This document shows, one piece after another, positions 1 to 11,849 of a DNA stretch of 64,000 nucleotides. Position numbers and translations under genes: made by a program. The notes beneath the pieces were generated by a model that had not been told where the DNA came from, made no database searches, and was given only the letters and a program-made list of their open reading frames with translations. Position 1 is the first letter of the stretch; every line of letters starts with the position of its first letter. This DNA comes from Coccinella septempunctata. Its lineage: Eukaryota; Arthropoda; Insecta; Coleoptera; Coccinellidae. The DNA lies in contig NC_058193.1 in NCBI RefSeq assembly GCF_907165205.1, positions 16,939,521-17,003,520 on the forward strand, given 5' to 3'.

Positions 1-1364
1 AAGCCTTGCCAATACTTTTCTTCTTTTCTATTAGCTTCGACATTTTTAGCCGATGGGCTGTGGTTACACTTTAGTTTAGCCGGCTAAAGATAGAAGCAAC
101 TAACATTAACAAATACCCGAAGTTAAATCTAAGTTTAGCCGGCTAATCTTAAGTTTATGTTCACACCTATCTTTAGCCGTAACATATATATTTGTATATA
201 TATATTTGTTTTTTGAAAAGGTAATTTTTTTCATAAATGATGAGTTAAAAAAATGCATTCGTATTAAAAAAAAGATTGTTTTGTTCCACCCGTAGTATAA
301 AAGTTTTAAAAATAGTTATTTATATACCAAGGACGAAAACCTGTCTATTACAGTCGAGCCTGCAAATTGACAGCCGAGGCGCAGTCGAGGATAGCAAGCA
401 AGTGAGACGATATAGACAGTTTTTTGCCGAGGTGCATATTACATTTTTCGTCGACCTCACATACCCTTATGAAAGTAAGAAGTAATCCAATTTATGGCCT
501 CACCTAGGTGTCCGTAATTGCCGATTCCCTGAGCTCTGGTGAAGTGGTACTGTTATCCATATTGCTATCACTATACATTTCTGATTATACTGAACACTAA
601 CATTCAGACCACGTACCTAATTCAAAGATAAAATCTAGCTCATTTCGTAAAAAATTAATTTGACAACATCAAATGACAGTTATTAGCACAGGCACCTATG
701 TTTTCATCGAATTCTTTATTCACAAAATTGATTCAATCGTCTCGGGCTCTAGAATATTGCTTAGTGACAAAAGCCGGACTGAAAGTGAATCAGTACGAAA
801 AGTACTCGCCTTCAAAAATAGCCGACTTTTCGTTTGGAAATGTCATTTTTTGTTCAGGTCGACGAAAAAATGAATATTGTGTCGTATTCCCAGTGAGAAA
901 GTGCCTGTAGAAATTTTGTATCGTTTCTAAATATTTCCACTAATGGACTTTTCACGAAAATCGAGCCCAAGACACCTTTCAACGTTTTTACCTAGTCTAA
1001 AAGTACCAGAAACAGCCAAATTCAAACAATTTGGGATACCCTGTACACGTACAGTATAGATTCAACAGTATCGTTGCGGAGATGGGGGTGGTATTATTAA
1101 TTATGCGGAATTAAACAATTATTTGAGGTCGAGTAAATAATTCATATTATATATAAAATTTCAAATTTATGTTCGAATTCCATGTATAATTAGCATTCCC
1201 TAGTATTTTGAATAGTGAATAAATGACATTTACCTAATTGGTGTAAGCAAAGTCAAACTGAAAATGGCTGGTATTGGGATTGGAAAAGTGGCAATAAAAA
1301 ATGTCGAAGTTCATCTCCTTGAACAGCTCATTTATAAAATCATTTTTACACAATAAATAATAGA
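1..1364. other. Region downstream of the TPST 3' end, no gene seen
   Basis: No recognisable coding exon. Positions 66-180 carry two copies of the palindromic word TTAGCCGGCTAA with related flanking sequence, which suggests a small MITE fragment. The short open frames here show no family resemblance. Confidence 0.5.
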
Positions 1365-1377
1365 ATGATAACAGGGA

Positions 1378-1383
1378 TTTATT
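1378..1383 (-). terminator. Candidate poly(A) signal of the TPST gene
   Basis: On the minus strand AATAAA lies about 150 bases beyond the TGA stop of the last TPST exon, followed by a T/GT-rich stretch. It is the first canonical hexamer seen after the stop. The transcript end therefore probably falls near 1350-1365. This is a motif call only. Confidence 0.55.
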
Positions 1384-1532
1384 GTTCCAATATGCAACAC
1401 TTTGTCAAGAGCAATTCGGCGATCAGTTCTAGTACGGCATTTCGAAAATCCACGCACAGTATACATTTAATAATAATTGTCAACCCTCCATATGCACTTG
1501 AACTGCAAACAAATAACGGTGTAGAACAGCTA

Positions 1533-1848
1533 TCACGTGTTGTTGTTATTAGGGGGATCACTCGGCTCCCTATCCAACGCAGTGTCCCCTACCGCTTCTA
1601 AAAGCATCTCCTTGGCCTTCTGTTCCCACAAGGTTTTGTTTTTCTCGATGTTTCGCGTATTGCTTGCTATTTCTGCGTCTGGCTTGCCATATTCCGGAGG
1701 ATTAGCATAAGGATCGTATCCAAGTACAGACAACATCGGGGCTATCTCGGCCATATCGCGCACTACGTCATCGGGTATGTTGCCAACCCATTTCGTTAAT
1801 GCCTCAAGATTTACTGGTTTTATCACTTGGTCCGACGATCTTTCTACC
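1533..1848 (-). CDS. Tpst: Tyrosylprotein sulfotransferase, last coding exon with stop
   Basis: This exon encodes the C-terminal ~105 residues. It starts after a TTTTTGTTCCAG acceptor with the single G that completes the split Lys codon, then runs VERSSDQVIKPVN, TKWVGNIPDD, MLSVLGYDPYANPPEYGKPD, and ends PPNNNNT with TGA at 1533-1535. VERSSDQVIKPVN and YDPYANPP are strongly conserved TPST segments; the first belongs to the PAPS-binding region. The final ~35 residues (from NTRNIEKNKTLWEQK) are lineage-specific and poorly conserved in the family. The open frame continues upstream to a Met at 1883, but that part is intron: the acceptor and the phase match to the previous exon fix the start. The 3' UTR seems short, with a poly(A) signal about 150 bases on. 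Confidence 0.95.
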
Positions 1849-1883
1849 CTGGAACAAAAAATAGATTTTTTATTCATGAACAT

Positions 1884-4085
1884 CCTTTATCGTGATGTAA
1901 TAAGATAGATGAATTGCTTAGAATTTTTAATGAATGGAAACACACATTTCTCTCCTATTTAGACATAAGATAACAAGCATCAAACAAGTCTTGAAATTTG
2001 AATCTTGCATTTCAACATTACTTTTTCATTATTTTTCTTTTTTGCAGAGATTTCTCTTGCAATCAATTATGAGGGGCCTTACTAGTTATAATTCTTTTTT
2101 CATTATTGTATTGATTCATAAAAGGCTAGTAGGCCTCGACTCTATTTTGTATATAATAATAACGTCGAACTGCTGGTTGACTTCCGGAAGGTTATTTCCC
2201 GAGACAGGGGGCATCCAAGATCAGGTGATTCCAACAAGGAACTACAGTCCCTGGCCAGTTTATTAGACGCACTGAGGATTTTTTTTATATTCACTGGTAT
2301 TGCTCGAGGAAAAAGCAGAATATTTGAATTTCATTTCCACAGAATGTTAGTTTCATCTACGACTCTCATTAAATTGTTCTATTTGGCAGTTATTTTTGAT
2401 GTTGTAGTATTAGTACTTAAGTATGAATCAGTACTATGTCTTCCAGTGGACGTCTTGCAGGTTCGGACGTTATTTCGATAATCCACAGATGAAATCATTA
2501 TCTTCGAATGCAGCAAACCGAACAATTCTGCATTGATAGTATGAAGCTCTCATAGCTACCCAGGGTGGCTCAGCAAAATATTAGAATTTCATGTTTAATC
2601 ATCAATAAATCAATATTTTTTATTGAATATGATATATTATATGTGAAAACCATTTACAGATGAAGTATATGTAGGGTTACAACAGAGCTTAATCCTTTTG
2701 ATATCTGAGATAACTGGGAAAAGTGAATGTTCCTCTAGAGAGGAGTGTGAAAGCCCTAAGGCTAAAGACACAATGAATTGCGAATACAGTATGAACCGTA
2801 GACACCTGTGCATGAATTTGGCACCTAGTATCTAGTCATATTGGTCAGTTCGATTCATGTGATTAACTACATATATCTTATTCTGACACGCTCGAGTATG
2901 TGAGATGATCGTTTTTTTTACTATTTTCACAGGCTGTCCCAGACAATTCCCCCAAAATGCAGATCTAATTTTTCGTAGAGGTTCCAATATCTCCCCTTAT
3001 ATTCATCTGACACGCTCTAGTAAATCTCGAATTTCCTCCCTCTTGGGCTCCCTACCTAATGTAGATAGATACCACCCAAAAATTCGAGGTTCTAGAAATC
3101 GCGAAAACGATGGGTTGCTTGATATTCTGAATGTTCTAGACCTTACTATCAGCTACAATATGATTTATCGGATATCCTGTACGAGTATGTGATTCATTCT
3201 CCCCTTAACCCTTTAATGCCGGAATTATTTTTGTCGTAAGCTCGGCAGACAACGGTTCTTGTCAAACGAGAGGCTCATCACCCGATCAAATGCCTATTTG
3301 GAGGACCTTCAGATATCTTAGTTTTCAAAAGAGTTGAAAAAGTTGGGGAAACGTTTGGAGAAATGTATAGAGCTAGAAGGAGATTATGTTGAGAAATAAA
3401 AAAAAAATTGTCAAAATCATTTGTTTTATTATTTCTTTGTAAGGACTGATGATCTCGTATGAGGATAATCTTCCTAAAAAGCAATTTTGCAAGAAAGGGG
3501 CATAATCCAAGGTGAACCTCCGAAAATTCAATAATCACACATTTTCTTTAAATTTATAGTCTGCCCGAAATATCCACTTTGTCCTACGCGGTATTGAAGT
3601 TGTGCTACATTTAACACATCTCTTTGAAGCTACATGAACGGACACAGGCATGTGAGCACACAGATTACAGAGAATCTCTCTGTAATCTGTATGTGAGCAT
3701 TCGTACCGGATTTCTTTGGGCACGGTTATCTTGAAAGTATTATAGCAGAGCAAAAAGGGTCTTTCTCTTTATGTGTCCGCCCCAATCATGCCCACACAAA
3801 TAGCGATTTTGAAATCTTTCAAGCTCAAACAACCAGAATTGGATCTGGTTTCAAATATTATAAGAGTTGACTAATGAAACGTCTAAGAGATACCAATAAT
3901 ATGGTTACATCACCTTTTTTGATTTTCGGTTCAATTTATAAATTGATTCGAGCATATCAAGCTTATCTATAGGTACATAGCCCATATGTCTGTTGCAGAC
4001 AATTAAAACTGATTTGTTGAACAGAACCATCATTATTTTTACGATATGTACATGAACTCACAGATGGATCCTTATAATTAGGTAC
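1884..4085. other. TPST intron, no clear element
   Basis: AT-rich intronic sequence. An AT-rich stretch near 2580-2650 and short open frames without recognisable similarity are all that can be seen. No RNA gene or element ends could be defined. Confidence 0.5.
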
Positions 4086-4088
4086 TAA

Positions 4089-4734
4089 AGCCCGTATTAA
4101 CAGTCATATCTTAAAAAGGTATATCAAGACATATTTCAGTTGATACCTTCTAAAGATAGTAACAGCATCTCATGATGACGGCTTATTAATAAACTCATAT
4201 TAAGTCGTTATCAGTTTGATACTTACTCAAGAAGCCAGTCTTGAAACTCAACTTATGAATGTCTTGAGATAGAATTGAGATTACAAAACGAAAAGGAAAA
4301 TTATTATTTTTATTTTTGCTCGATATTTTTTCATCAGTGTGGCTTACAGTGGAGTGTAATGAAGTAGATTTTTCGATCTCGAACGAACGGACATGTCACA
4401 TTACATTCTTGTTCGTCGAATTGTTCGATTTCATCGTAGTTGTTGACCACGTATTCCATGGATTGCATATTTCACTTCGATAACGGCGATTTTTGGAAGC
4501 ACAAATTGAAATTACTGTGAGTTCACATCTTAAATAAGTCCAACCATACTCAAAATTTGACGTTTTCAAAACTTCCAAATCTTGAGATCATTCGAGTACA
4601 TCAGTCACTTTTATTAATAAGCGCCTATCGAGACTTATTCTTGACCAGAGTCTCAAGTCCAATTTATTAATTAGACTGGTGTCTCGCTACTTAAGACATT
4701 CTCACAACTTGAGATCTGACTATTAATACGGGAC
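4089..4734. mobile_element. Harbinger-like MITE (family E, copy 1)
   Basis: The left end reads AGCCCGTATTAACAGTCA and the right end, on the other strand, GTCCCGTATTAATAGTCAG. They form an imperfect terminal inverted repeat of roughly 25-30 bp. TAA flanks both sides (4086-4088 and 4735-4737), as expected for PIF/Harbinger 3-bp duplications. The interior shares a segment near 4380-4440 with a second copy around 49.9 kb in opposite orientation. No transposase frame is visible, so it is non-autonomous. The superfamily call rests on the TAA duplication and end type. Confidence 0.6.
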
Positions 4735-5571
4735 TAAGAAAATGTACATCTTTTGACATCACTAAGGTCTACAGGTAGATTTTTGCGCCCTTGTCTTACC
4801 GTACCAGAAGAAAATATCAAATCTTCCTGCAACTATTTCTCGACAACTATATAAAGGTAGAATCATATCAGTAACAACGCGTGCAACTAGAGTTTTTCGG
4901 TCGAGTCACCTACTTTTCCAGTGTACATAAATTTGGAATTGACAAGCAAACTAGAATCATCCGCACTTAGACAAGTTCCCAACCTTGTAGCCTCTTTTGA
5001 TGCATAGTCCTGTGAAGCTTTTTTTATCGATTTGTCGTTTCAGAACATGAAATCATAAGTGGCATAACGCGAGGGCCTTGTATTAATTTCATTGTATGGA
5101 ATTTCCATGATCGTTTTACAAATATGAACAGGTTATTTTATAATTTTGACGCATTCAAGAAAAAATATTGAAATAATACATCAGGTGCACTCTTTCCTAT
5201 TTTAATTCCAATGTTTCCGTTGCGAATTCACCTATTTGAGCAATTCCCCAGCATTGCAAACATTCAATCTAAGTGCATTCACGAAGAATTGGGTTATGCG
5301 TCTTCATTTCGAATCATTGATAGTTTTCCATTATGCTTACGGCCCAACAACAAAAATTTCTACACCATTTCCAGTTGTAATTCAGAAAAAAATCAAATGT
5401 AATTCAGATTAGTCAACTTAATTTTCGAAATGGTCATTTGAAATTCAGTTTAGTCACATTAATTTCAGAAACCGTTAATTGTATTTCAGATTAATTATTT
5501 GTATTTCAGAAATCGTCAATTGTATTTCAGAAAATATCAATTGTAATTCAGAGAGGAATTCATTGAATTTA

Positions 5572-5698
5572 CGGCCGGTTCCATTATCAAACATAAAGTC
5601 CCTTTATTTTTAAAGCTTCCTTTAACCCTACTAAAAATGACAGTAAAGGAAGCTGTAAGCTTAAAGTGACTTTAAATTCGATTATGAAACTGGACGTT
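5572..5698. mobile_element. Short MITE (family C, copy 1) inside the foldback left arm
   Basis: It starts CGGCCGGTTCCATTATCAAA and ends ATTATGAAACTGGACGT, giving short imperfect inverted ends. The interior (AAAGCTTCCTTTAACCCTAC, then GACAGTAAAGGAAGC) nearly repeats the sequence at 60617-60746. The arm repeats resume after it, so it is a later insertion. Confidence 0.6.
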
Positions 5699-6279
5699 AT
5701 TATCCTCGAAAACACTAAACTCCATGTATGTATGTCAGATTAGTCAATTTAATTTCAGAAATGGTCTCTTGAAATTCAGAATAGTCACTTTTATTTCCGA
5801 AAACATCGAATGTAATTCAGATTAGTCAATTTGATTTCAGAAACCATCAATTGTAAATCAGAATAAATCATTTGTATTTCAGAAACCGTAATTTGTAATT
5901 CAGAAAGTAAGAAAGAGTACGAATACTATTCCTAGTATTCCTTGTTATGTCAGATGAATCTCTCATATATTATCTAATACGAATTTCCATGATATCAGAA
6001 TGATACATACATAAAATGATTTATAAAGTTAATTCAGTTGTGGGTAACTACTTTACTAATCACATATCCTATTCAAGATACACACTGTCTTACTTGTCTC
6101 CAGGATTTATTTGATAGCTCAGTAGGTACAGGGTGATAAATTATAAATGCCCTTCCTCTATCCTTGACACTTGTGCTACGCTGTATAAAATGAACTTTTG
6201 AAGAAACTTCTTTTCATATATATTTGGGGTGTTGCCAAATCTTGGCCTGATCCTACTTTCTTATTTCTTATTCTCCTGA

Positions 6280-6424
6280 AAATTCTGAATCTGCATATCT
6301 GGAGAATGTTATTGACCAGGCTAAGGACACAATCTTTGATGGTGATTGTGCTAGAGCAGCGCAACATAGCACCACCTTCCATGCAGCTGCTATTGTCATG
6401 GAAGACATGCCTGTAGGCGTTTAA
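6280..6424 (+). other. Open frame of unknown origin inside the foldback element
   Basis: A frame of about 47 codons runs from SPENSESAYLENVIDQ through DGDCARAAQHSTTFHA to VMEDMPVGV and a stop. Its composition looks more protein-like than its AT-rich surroundings. It has no clear start codon, and I do not recognise the family. It could be a captured exon, a transposase remnant or chance. Confidence 0.25.
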
Positions 6425-7381
6425 ATTATTGCATTTTCTTGCATACATACATAGAGTTTAAGTGTTTTTTGAGATGATAAAATTTCATAAATTCAATGAA
6501 TTTCTTTCTGAATCACAATTGATATTTTCTGAAATTCAATTGACGGTTTCTGAAATTCAAATGATTAATCTGAAATGCAATTGACGGTTTCTGAAATAAA
6601 TGTGACTGAACTGAATTTCAAATGACAATTTCTGAAATTAAATTGACTAATCTAAATTAAATTCGATGTTTTCTGAAATAAACTTGACTAATATGAAATA
6701 CAATTTATGTTTTCTGAATTTCAATTGATTATTATTCTGAGTTATAGCTGGAAATGGTGTAGGTAAAAAATAAGGACGTAAGATCATGCCAAGGTTTTCT
6801 GCAATACCCTATATAATAAATATATGAAAAAGGGTTTTTTCAAAATTGTGAATCATGAAACTTTTGTATGAAACTGTGTTTTCTACAGGGTTGCACAAAA
6901 ATGTTGAAGGGAAAGGAGGGGCAATCACCCTGTACTGATGAGCTATCAAATAAATCTCGTAGAGTGTAGAGAAGTAACACAGTGTGTATCTTGAAAAGGA
7001 TATGTGATTGATAGAGTACAAGTCAAAAAATAAATTATTTTATAAATGTAGTTGATATCATAAAAATGCGTCAATGTGAGATTTTCATCAGACATAACCT
7101 TGAAGAATATTCCTACCCTTTCGTAATTTCTGAATTACAACTGCATGTTTCTGAATTACAAATGATTAATTTTGATTTACAATTCATCGTTTCTGAAATT
7201 AAATTGACTAATCTGAATTAGATTTGATGTTTTCTGAAATAAAAGTGACTGAACTGAATTTCAAATGATCATTCCTGAAATCAAATTGACTAATCTGTAA
7301 TACAATTGACGGTTTCTGAAATAAACTTGATTAATCTGAATTTCAATTGATACTTTCTAAATTACAACTGGAAATGGTGTA

Positions 7382-8886
7382 GTCGCAAATCTTCCTTTCG
7401 AAGTTTAATTTCAATTTCAAAGTATCTGGAAAATAAGCCAACGTATGTAGCTTTTTCCTAAGGTTTGAGCAGAGCATAAAAGTCGAATATTCCTGAAACA
7501 GACAGTCAAAAAAGCAACTTTACTACGAATTTAATTATCTTTCATCTTATGTCCAGCCATGCACGTCCGTAAATTTTATTATCTCTCGTATGGAAATAAA
7601 AAGAATGTGCGCATCGCGATTTTTCTATGGTCTTTTGCAGACTGAACTATTCCACAAAATTCAAGAGAAATGAAAATGGGTTACACTGAGGAATTTCAAA
7701 TAGATATTCCATATTTTACAGCTGGAAAGATGCTTGCTTTTTATACATATATCTAGATGCAGTATAAAACTTCACTCGTTTAACTATTTTTTTTACATAA
7801 TATATCAATATAGTCAAGTACCCATCGTGGGTAATGAAATTTCGTCCATAACATAAAAAATTAACAAAACCGTATCTCTTAATAGACGAAGTTGACTGAG
7901 GGCACGATTAGCAAATTTTCAAAGGCGGTATTGTCTAGACATTCGATTTTTGTGAATATTCTTCAAACAATATAGCTCATACAAGAGCTTAGTGAAAAAC
8001 CTTGGTAAAAAATCCCTGCTAGTGTGATAGCGAAACACAAGTATTGATTAAATCACTTTTCCTAGTGAAATCATGTAATTTAGTTTCTTCTTCATTTAGC
8101 AATCAGAAAATAACAAAATCAATTCAATGAGCTTGAGTATCAAGACTAATTTAGCACAATGTTACGAAATACGAAATTTTCTTAAATTGTTTGTTGGTTA
8201 CCTACCAATACCAACACGGTTCTGTATGCTGATGGTTTTCATTTGTTTTCAATAAGTAGTAATTTTCAAATTTGCTATATTTCAAGTTACCTTCCTCCCT
8301 CAGACAAACACCCATTACTCATTCCACACCAATGGAAACCCTACAGTTTCAATTCAGAACAGCATTGCTGTGAACATAATTCATATCACTCTCCCTTGGA
8401 ATTTACGATACATTCTGCCGCTAGTGCCGTGACAAAGGAATGAAGGGAAGAAATATGAAGGTCAAATATATTTCTTTTGTTGAGCACTTGATTTATCGCT
8501 TATACGAGATATCCACTCTTAGATGTTATAAATCCGCCCAATATTAAGGCCTTCCAAAACATTTTTATTCGTTTTTACAAGGAAAAATTGTGGAGTCAAT
8601 CTAAATTAGTTCTTAGTAACTCTGTATGAACCCACCATTATGGTTTCAAATCACACGATCCAAACTCCCATTATTTCTGAGATATTGTTTAATAATGAAA
8701 AAATATTGTTACAATGTTTCATTTTCACTAACCAGAAGTGGCAACTGCACAAGTGACACAACTTCCAATCTAACACGAACAATTTTCTTTCCATCCAATC
8801 GTAAAATGCTTTACAGGCTCATGCAAATATATAGTGCCTTTTCCGCACGGAAATCCTCATCCGAACTTCTTCGCGTCGTTCTTCTA
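7382..8886. other. TPST intron, no clear element
   Basis: AT-rich sequence with no recognisable gene, RNA or paired element ends. Confidence 0.45.
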
Positions 8887-10171
8887 TACAGGGTGTTTCA
8901 CGAGTAAACGAACGAAAACCGTGAATAGAGAGCATTGAGCAGAGTTTTACTCCGTTTCTGATATACAAGGGGTTTTCTCAAATTTCTGGAATTTTCGTTT
9001 GGCTATAACTCATGATATTTTCGATCGATTCGACTGAAAATTTATTATTAGGTTGAAGTTGTTAGTTTCAATGAAACAAACCATTAAAGTTTGACAATTT
9101 TGACAAAACTCAGGACCGGACTCATTGAGTTTATATTCAAATTCAAACTCATAAAAAACACCCTCTATGCAGTTTTTCGCCATAATTTTAATATTTTAGT
9201 TATGTGCATGTACGATTGTCCCAAATTTAATGAATCGGTGGTATGCCCCATCCGTTGATTATTTTTAATGAATAATTGTTTTGTGGTCGAACGCCTCTTG
9301 AAAAAACAGCCTTGCATAAAAATAGATTTAGAAATGTTCAACTTTTTTAGTTCTCGAAATATAGCTCGCTTTTGTTTTTGATATTTATAGCATATCTGGA
9401 TATTCAGAATTGTAATTTACAGTGATCATAAGCTTAATTATTGATGATGAACAAGTACAAATAAAAAACTACTACTGTGACGTGGCAGATTTTCGCTCCG
9501 CCGCAAAAGGAAATTTCTCCACCGATACTTTCATAATAGGACCTGACCACCAAAATACTTTGGAAAAAAACCGTTATTTTATCATAGGAGGTCTTTACCG
9601 ATTGATATTATGTCATTGTTTTCCACCGACCAGTCCCATATTTGTAGCTGAAACTGTATATGTCTTTTGTTTTCAGAATTCATATATTTTAGAATTCTTT
9701 CCGTTCAACCGTACTTTTTCTGACTCGAAAAAGGTCTTTCAACTTGTTCTTCCTTCTATTCAGTTGTTTCAGTCCCTTTTCGAGCCAGCTGATTGACCGA
9801 ACAATTTCAGTATAACCAATGGGGAAATGAGTTACCGATAGTGGGGACAGTTTTCCCGAGGAGTGGTACTCCTTCGAGCCCTGCGCTGAAGGTCAAGAGC
9901 GAGGTGAGTGGAGATCGAGCTGTCGAGAAAAGTGCGTAAGGTGTTATTGCCGTGAGTTGGAAATTACGTCAAGAAGTTTGAAAGTTTAAGGCAAGTCACT
10001 TGTAGCATTATTATCCCTTCCGTAAAGCATACCGAGAGTGACATTTTCAATATTTTCCGCTCTCTTTAGTCCGTTGGACTGGCTGAAAATACCTACCTAC
10101 CGTTTAAACTTGAACTTGAACTAGTTATTGGAGGCTGTGTAGTGCCAGTTTCCGCGACCGTTCGTCCGTTC

Positions 10172-10174
<3 letters not shown>

Positions 10175-10218
<44 letters not shown>
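10175..10218 (+). repeat. (GA)22 microsatellite
   Basis: An uninterrupted GA dinucleotide run lies inside the LTR. The long Arg/Glu- or Ser/Leu-rich frames across it are artefacts of this repeat. Confidence 0.95.
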
Positions 10219-10220
<2 letters not shown>

Positions 10221-10222
<2 letters not shown>

Positions 10223-10367
10223 ATGCACTGCAATTGGAGTGAGACCAGCCACGGTACCGATTTCCGCCGACAGAGGGTAACAGAGAGAAAGAGAGAGAGA
10301 GAAACAGGGTGCACTGCCATTGGACTGACACAAGCCACTGTACCGATTTCCGCCGACAGAGGGAGTA
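10221..10367 (+). repeat. ~86-bp tandem duplication in the LTR
   Basis: GATGCACTGCAATTGGA..CCGATTTCCGCCGACAGAGGG recurs 86 bases later as GGTGCACTGCCATTGGA..CCGATTTCCGCCGACAGAGGG. A GA-rich spacer joins the two units. It is a diverged direct repeat of about two units. Confidence 0.8.
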
Positions 10368-11849
10368 ACTTGCCAGGATTTCATTCGTTAACCTAATTAC
10401 CGTCAATTTTCACCGTACTCCTCTGGAGTGACCGTACAAATTTTAACCGTATTTACCGTCTATTTCAACCGTATTTTCCTGGAGAGACCGTATTTCATCA
10501 GCCGCCCCCACACCGACCAGGCCGCCGGTTGACATCAACATTCATTATTACTTGTACATTTCTGTATATAATTTAATCCAGAAAGAATAAAGGACTGAAC
10601 ATTTATTTTGTTGACAGTTATTTTTGCCAGTGAGAGACAGTTTCTTAAATCAGTAAGAGCTAGATTGTCGTCAGCAGAGGTTAGTACTCTCTTTGAACGT
10701 CAGAAAGCAGAGACCAAGAAGACGCTACCACCCTAGTTTTCACTTCTACCCTTCTCACTGCTCATTCAAGTCTATCCGGGCTCTCTAATTCTTTGGAGAT
10801 TCTGTGAGAGACGTGGGGTTCCACTGATTGCCTCACTGGCGCCCGAGCAAAGGTAAGAAGCGTCCAGGGTGAGAGAAAAATCCCATCACACTACTATAAA
10901 AAAAAATAATTATAACGTGATATCTTCAGAATGAGTCACCTTTTATAGACAACTTGGACCTCAAGTACTTTTCCGGATTTATTTTCACCTCATTCACACT
11001 TTCAATGGGGGTAATAATTGAAAACTCGAAAAAAATAAATGTTTTTTGAATTCTCCGTTATTGCCATTATTGGATCTATGGAGATTATGGTCTTATTTTT
11101 CTTTGTTATTGAAACATTGATCATATTTATGCACAGAAAAAAGTATTTATCAGTATTTCAGGTCCCTTTATCAAGTTAAGTTGAGTAGTCATTTTCAGAA
11201 TGCCCCACAAGTTTACTGATAGAGAATATGCAGACGGATGGATTGGAAGGGGACTCTAACATTAGCCTGCTTGATCCCCTGATCTGACACCTCTCCATTT
11301 CTTTCTTTGGGGGTTATTTTGAAGACCAAGTTCTATGAAACATATATCATGACAATGGATATAGATCGAATAAATGCTGCTTGCGGCGAAATTCGTAATA
11401 AATGTAGTGTAATAAAACGACCAGTTATAAGCCTCATAAAGAGGGCCAAAAAGTGTATAGAGTGTGGAGGAAATCATTTTGAACACCTACCTGACAGAAC
11501 CAGTTATCTACAGAGAGACGATTCATTCTTGAGATCAAGTTTCAATTGAAAGTTTCAAGATAGCGTATTTTTCTTTTCATATTTGTGTATTATCATATAC
11601 ACAACATTTCATCATCGTGAATGACAATTTTGAATGTCCGAATATGGCGTAATTGTTAAATACATTCAACAAAATATTTTTTGAAGAAAAAATTGCAATT
11701 GAACTTCATTTTCATGGAGTGTTCTTTTCTTTAGAGGGGTCTGACCACAACACAATTATTTATAAAACATGATGAGGTGTTTTTGAAAACAGCTCAATGC
11801 TCTCTATTCACTGTTTTCATTTGTTCGTTTACTCGTAAAGCACCCTGTA

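Larger units (their letters stand above)
5361..7381. mobile_element. Foldback-type element with internally repetitive arms
   Basis: ACACCATTTCCAGTTGTAAT at 5362 is mirrored by ATTACAACTGGAAATGGTGT at 7361-7380. Next to each end are arrays of degenerate ~25-35-bp units (TTTCAGAAA..GTCAATTGTA type). They read one way at ~5380-5560 and 5740-5910, and the opposite way at ~6490-6740 and 7110-7370. The right arm occurs twice: a second ACTGGAAATGGTGT-like end lies near 6748-6763. This architecture, inverted arms of tandem short repeats around unrelated interior sequence, is that of foldback elements. A short MITE (5572-5698) splits the left arm, and a possible exon-like frame lies in the centre. Confidence 0.65.
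9830..10880 (+). mobile_element. LTR plus primer-binding site of an LTR retrotransposon (solo or truncated)
   Basis: TGTATATAATTTAATCC (10563) resembles a TATA region and AATAAA follows at ~10588. TGGCGCCCGAGCA (10840) is a typical minus-strand primer-binding site placed just after the end of an LTR. The sequence stops being retroelement-like ~40 bases later, so the internal region is missing. The left LTR edge could not be fixed and is approximate. The LTR holds a (GA)n tract and an ~86-bp tandem duplication. A Ty3/Gypsy-type origin is likely from the PBS but not proven. Confidence 0.5.
8889..11847. mobile_element. Long TACAGGGTG-ended DNA element (F), interrupted by an LTR
   Basis: The left end CAGGGTGTTTCACGAGTAAA and the reversed right end CAGGGTGCTTTACGAGTAAA match for ~55 bp, down to GTGAATAGAGAGCATTGAGC. 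TA flanks each side. A weaker inverted match (AATAATTGTGTTGTGGTC type) lies further in, at ~9267 and ~11738. CAGGGTG ends with TA duplication fit the Tc1/mariner group. No transposase is legible. The open frame at 9422-9796 (124 codons) is unrecognised. LTR-retrotransposon sequence occupies about 9.83-10.88 kb. Confidence 0.6.

Noticed and set aside
1365..1601. A 78-codon plus-strand frame across the TPST 3' UTR
   Set aside because: Overlaps the end of the TPST coding exon and its 3' UTR on the other strand, with no family resemblance.
5380..7370. Regularly spaced short repeats, considered as a CRISPR-like array
   Set aside because: Units are degenerate, occur in both orientations and lack spacers of constant length; a foldback element explains them.
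10093..10406. Overlapping 80-90-codon frames rich in Ser/Leu or Arg/Glu on both strands
   Set aside because: They are translations of the (GA)n microsatellite and its flanks, not genes.
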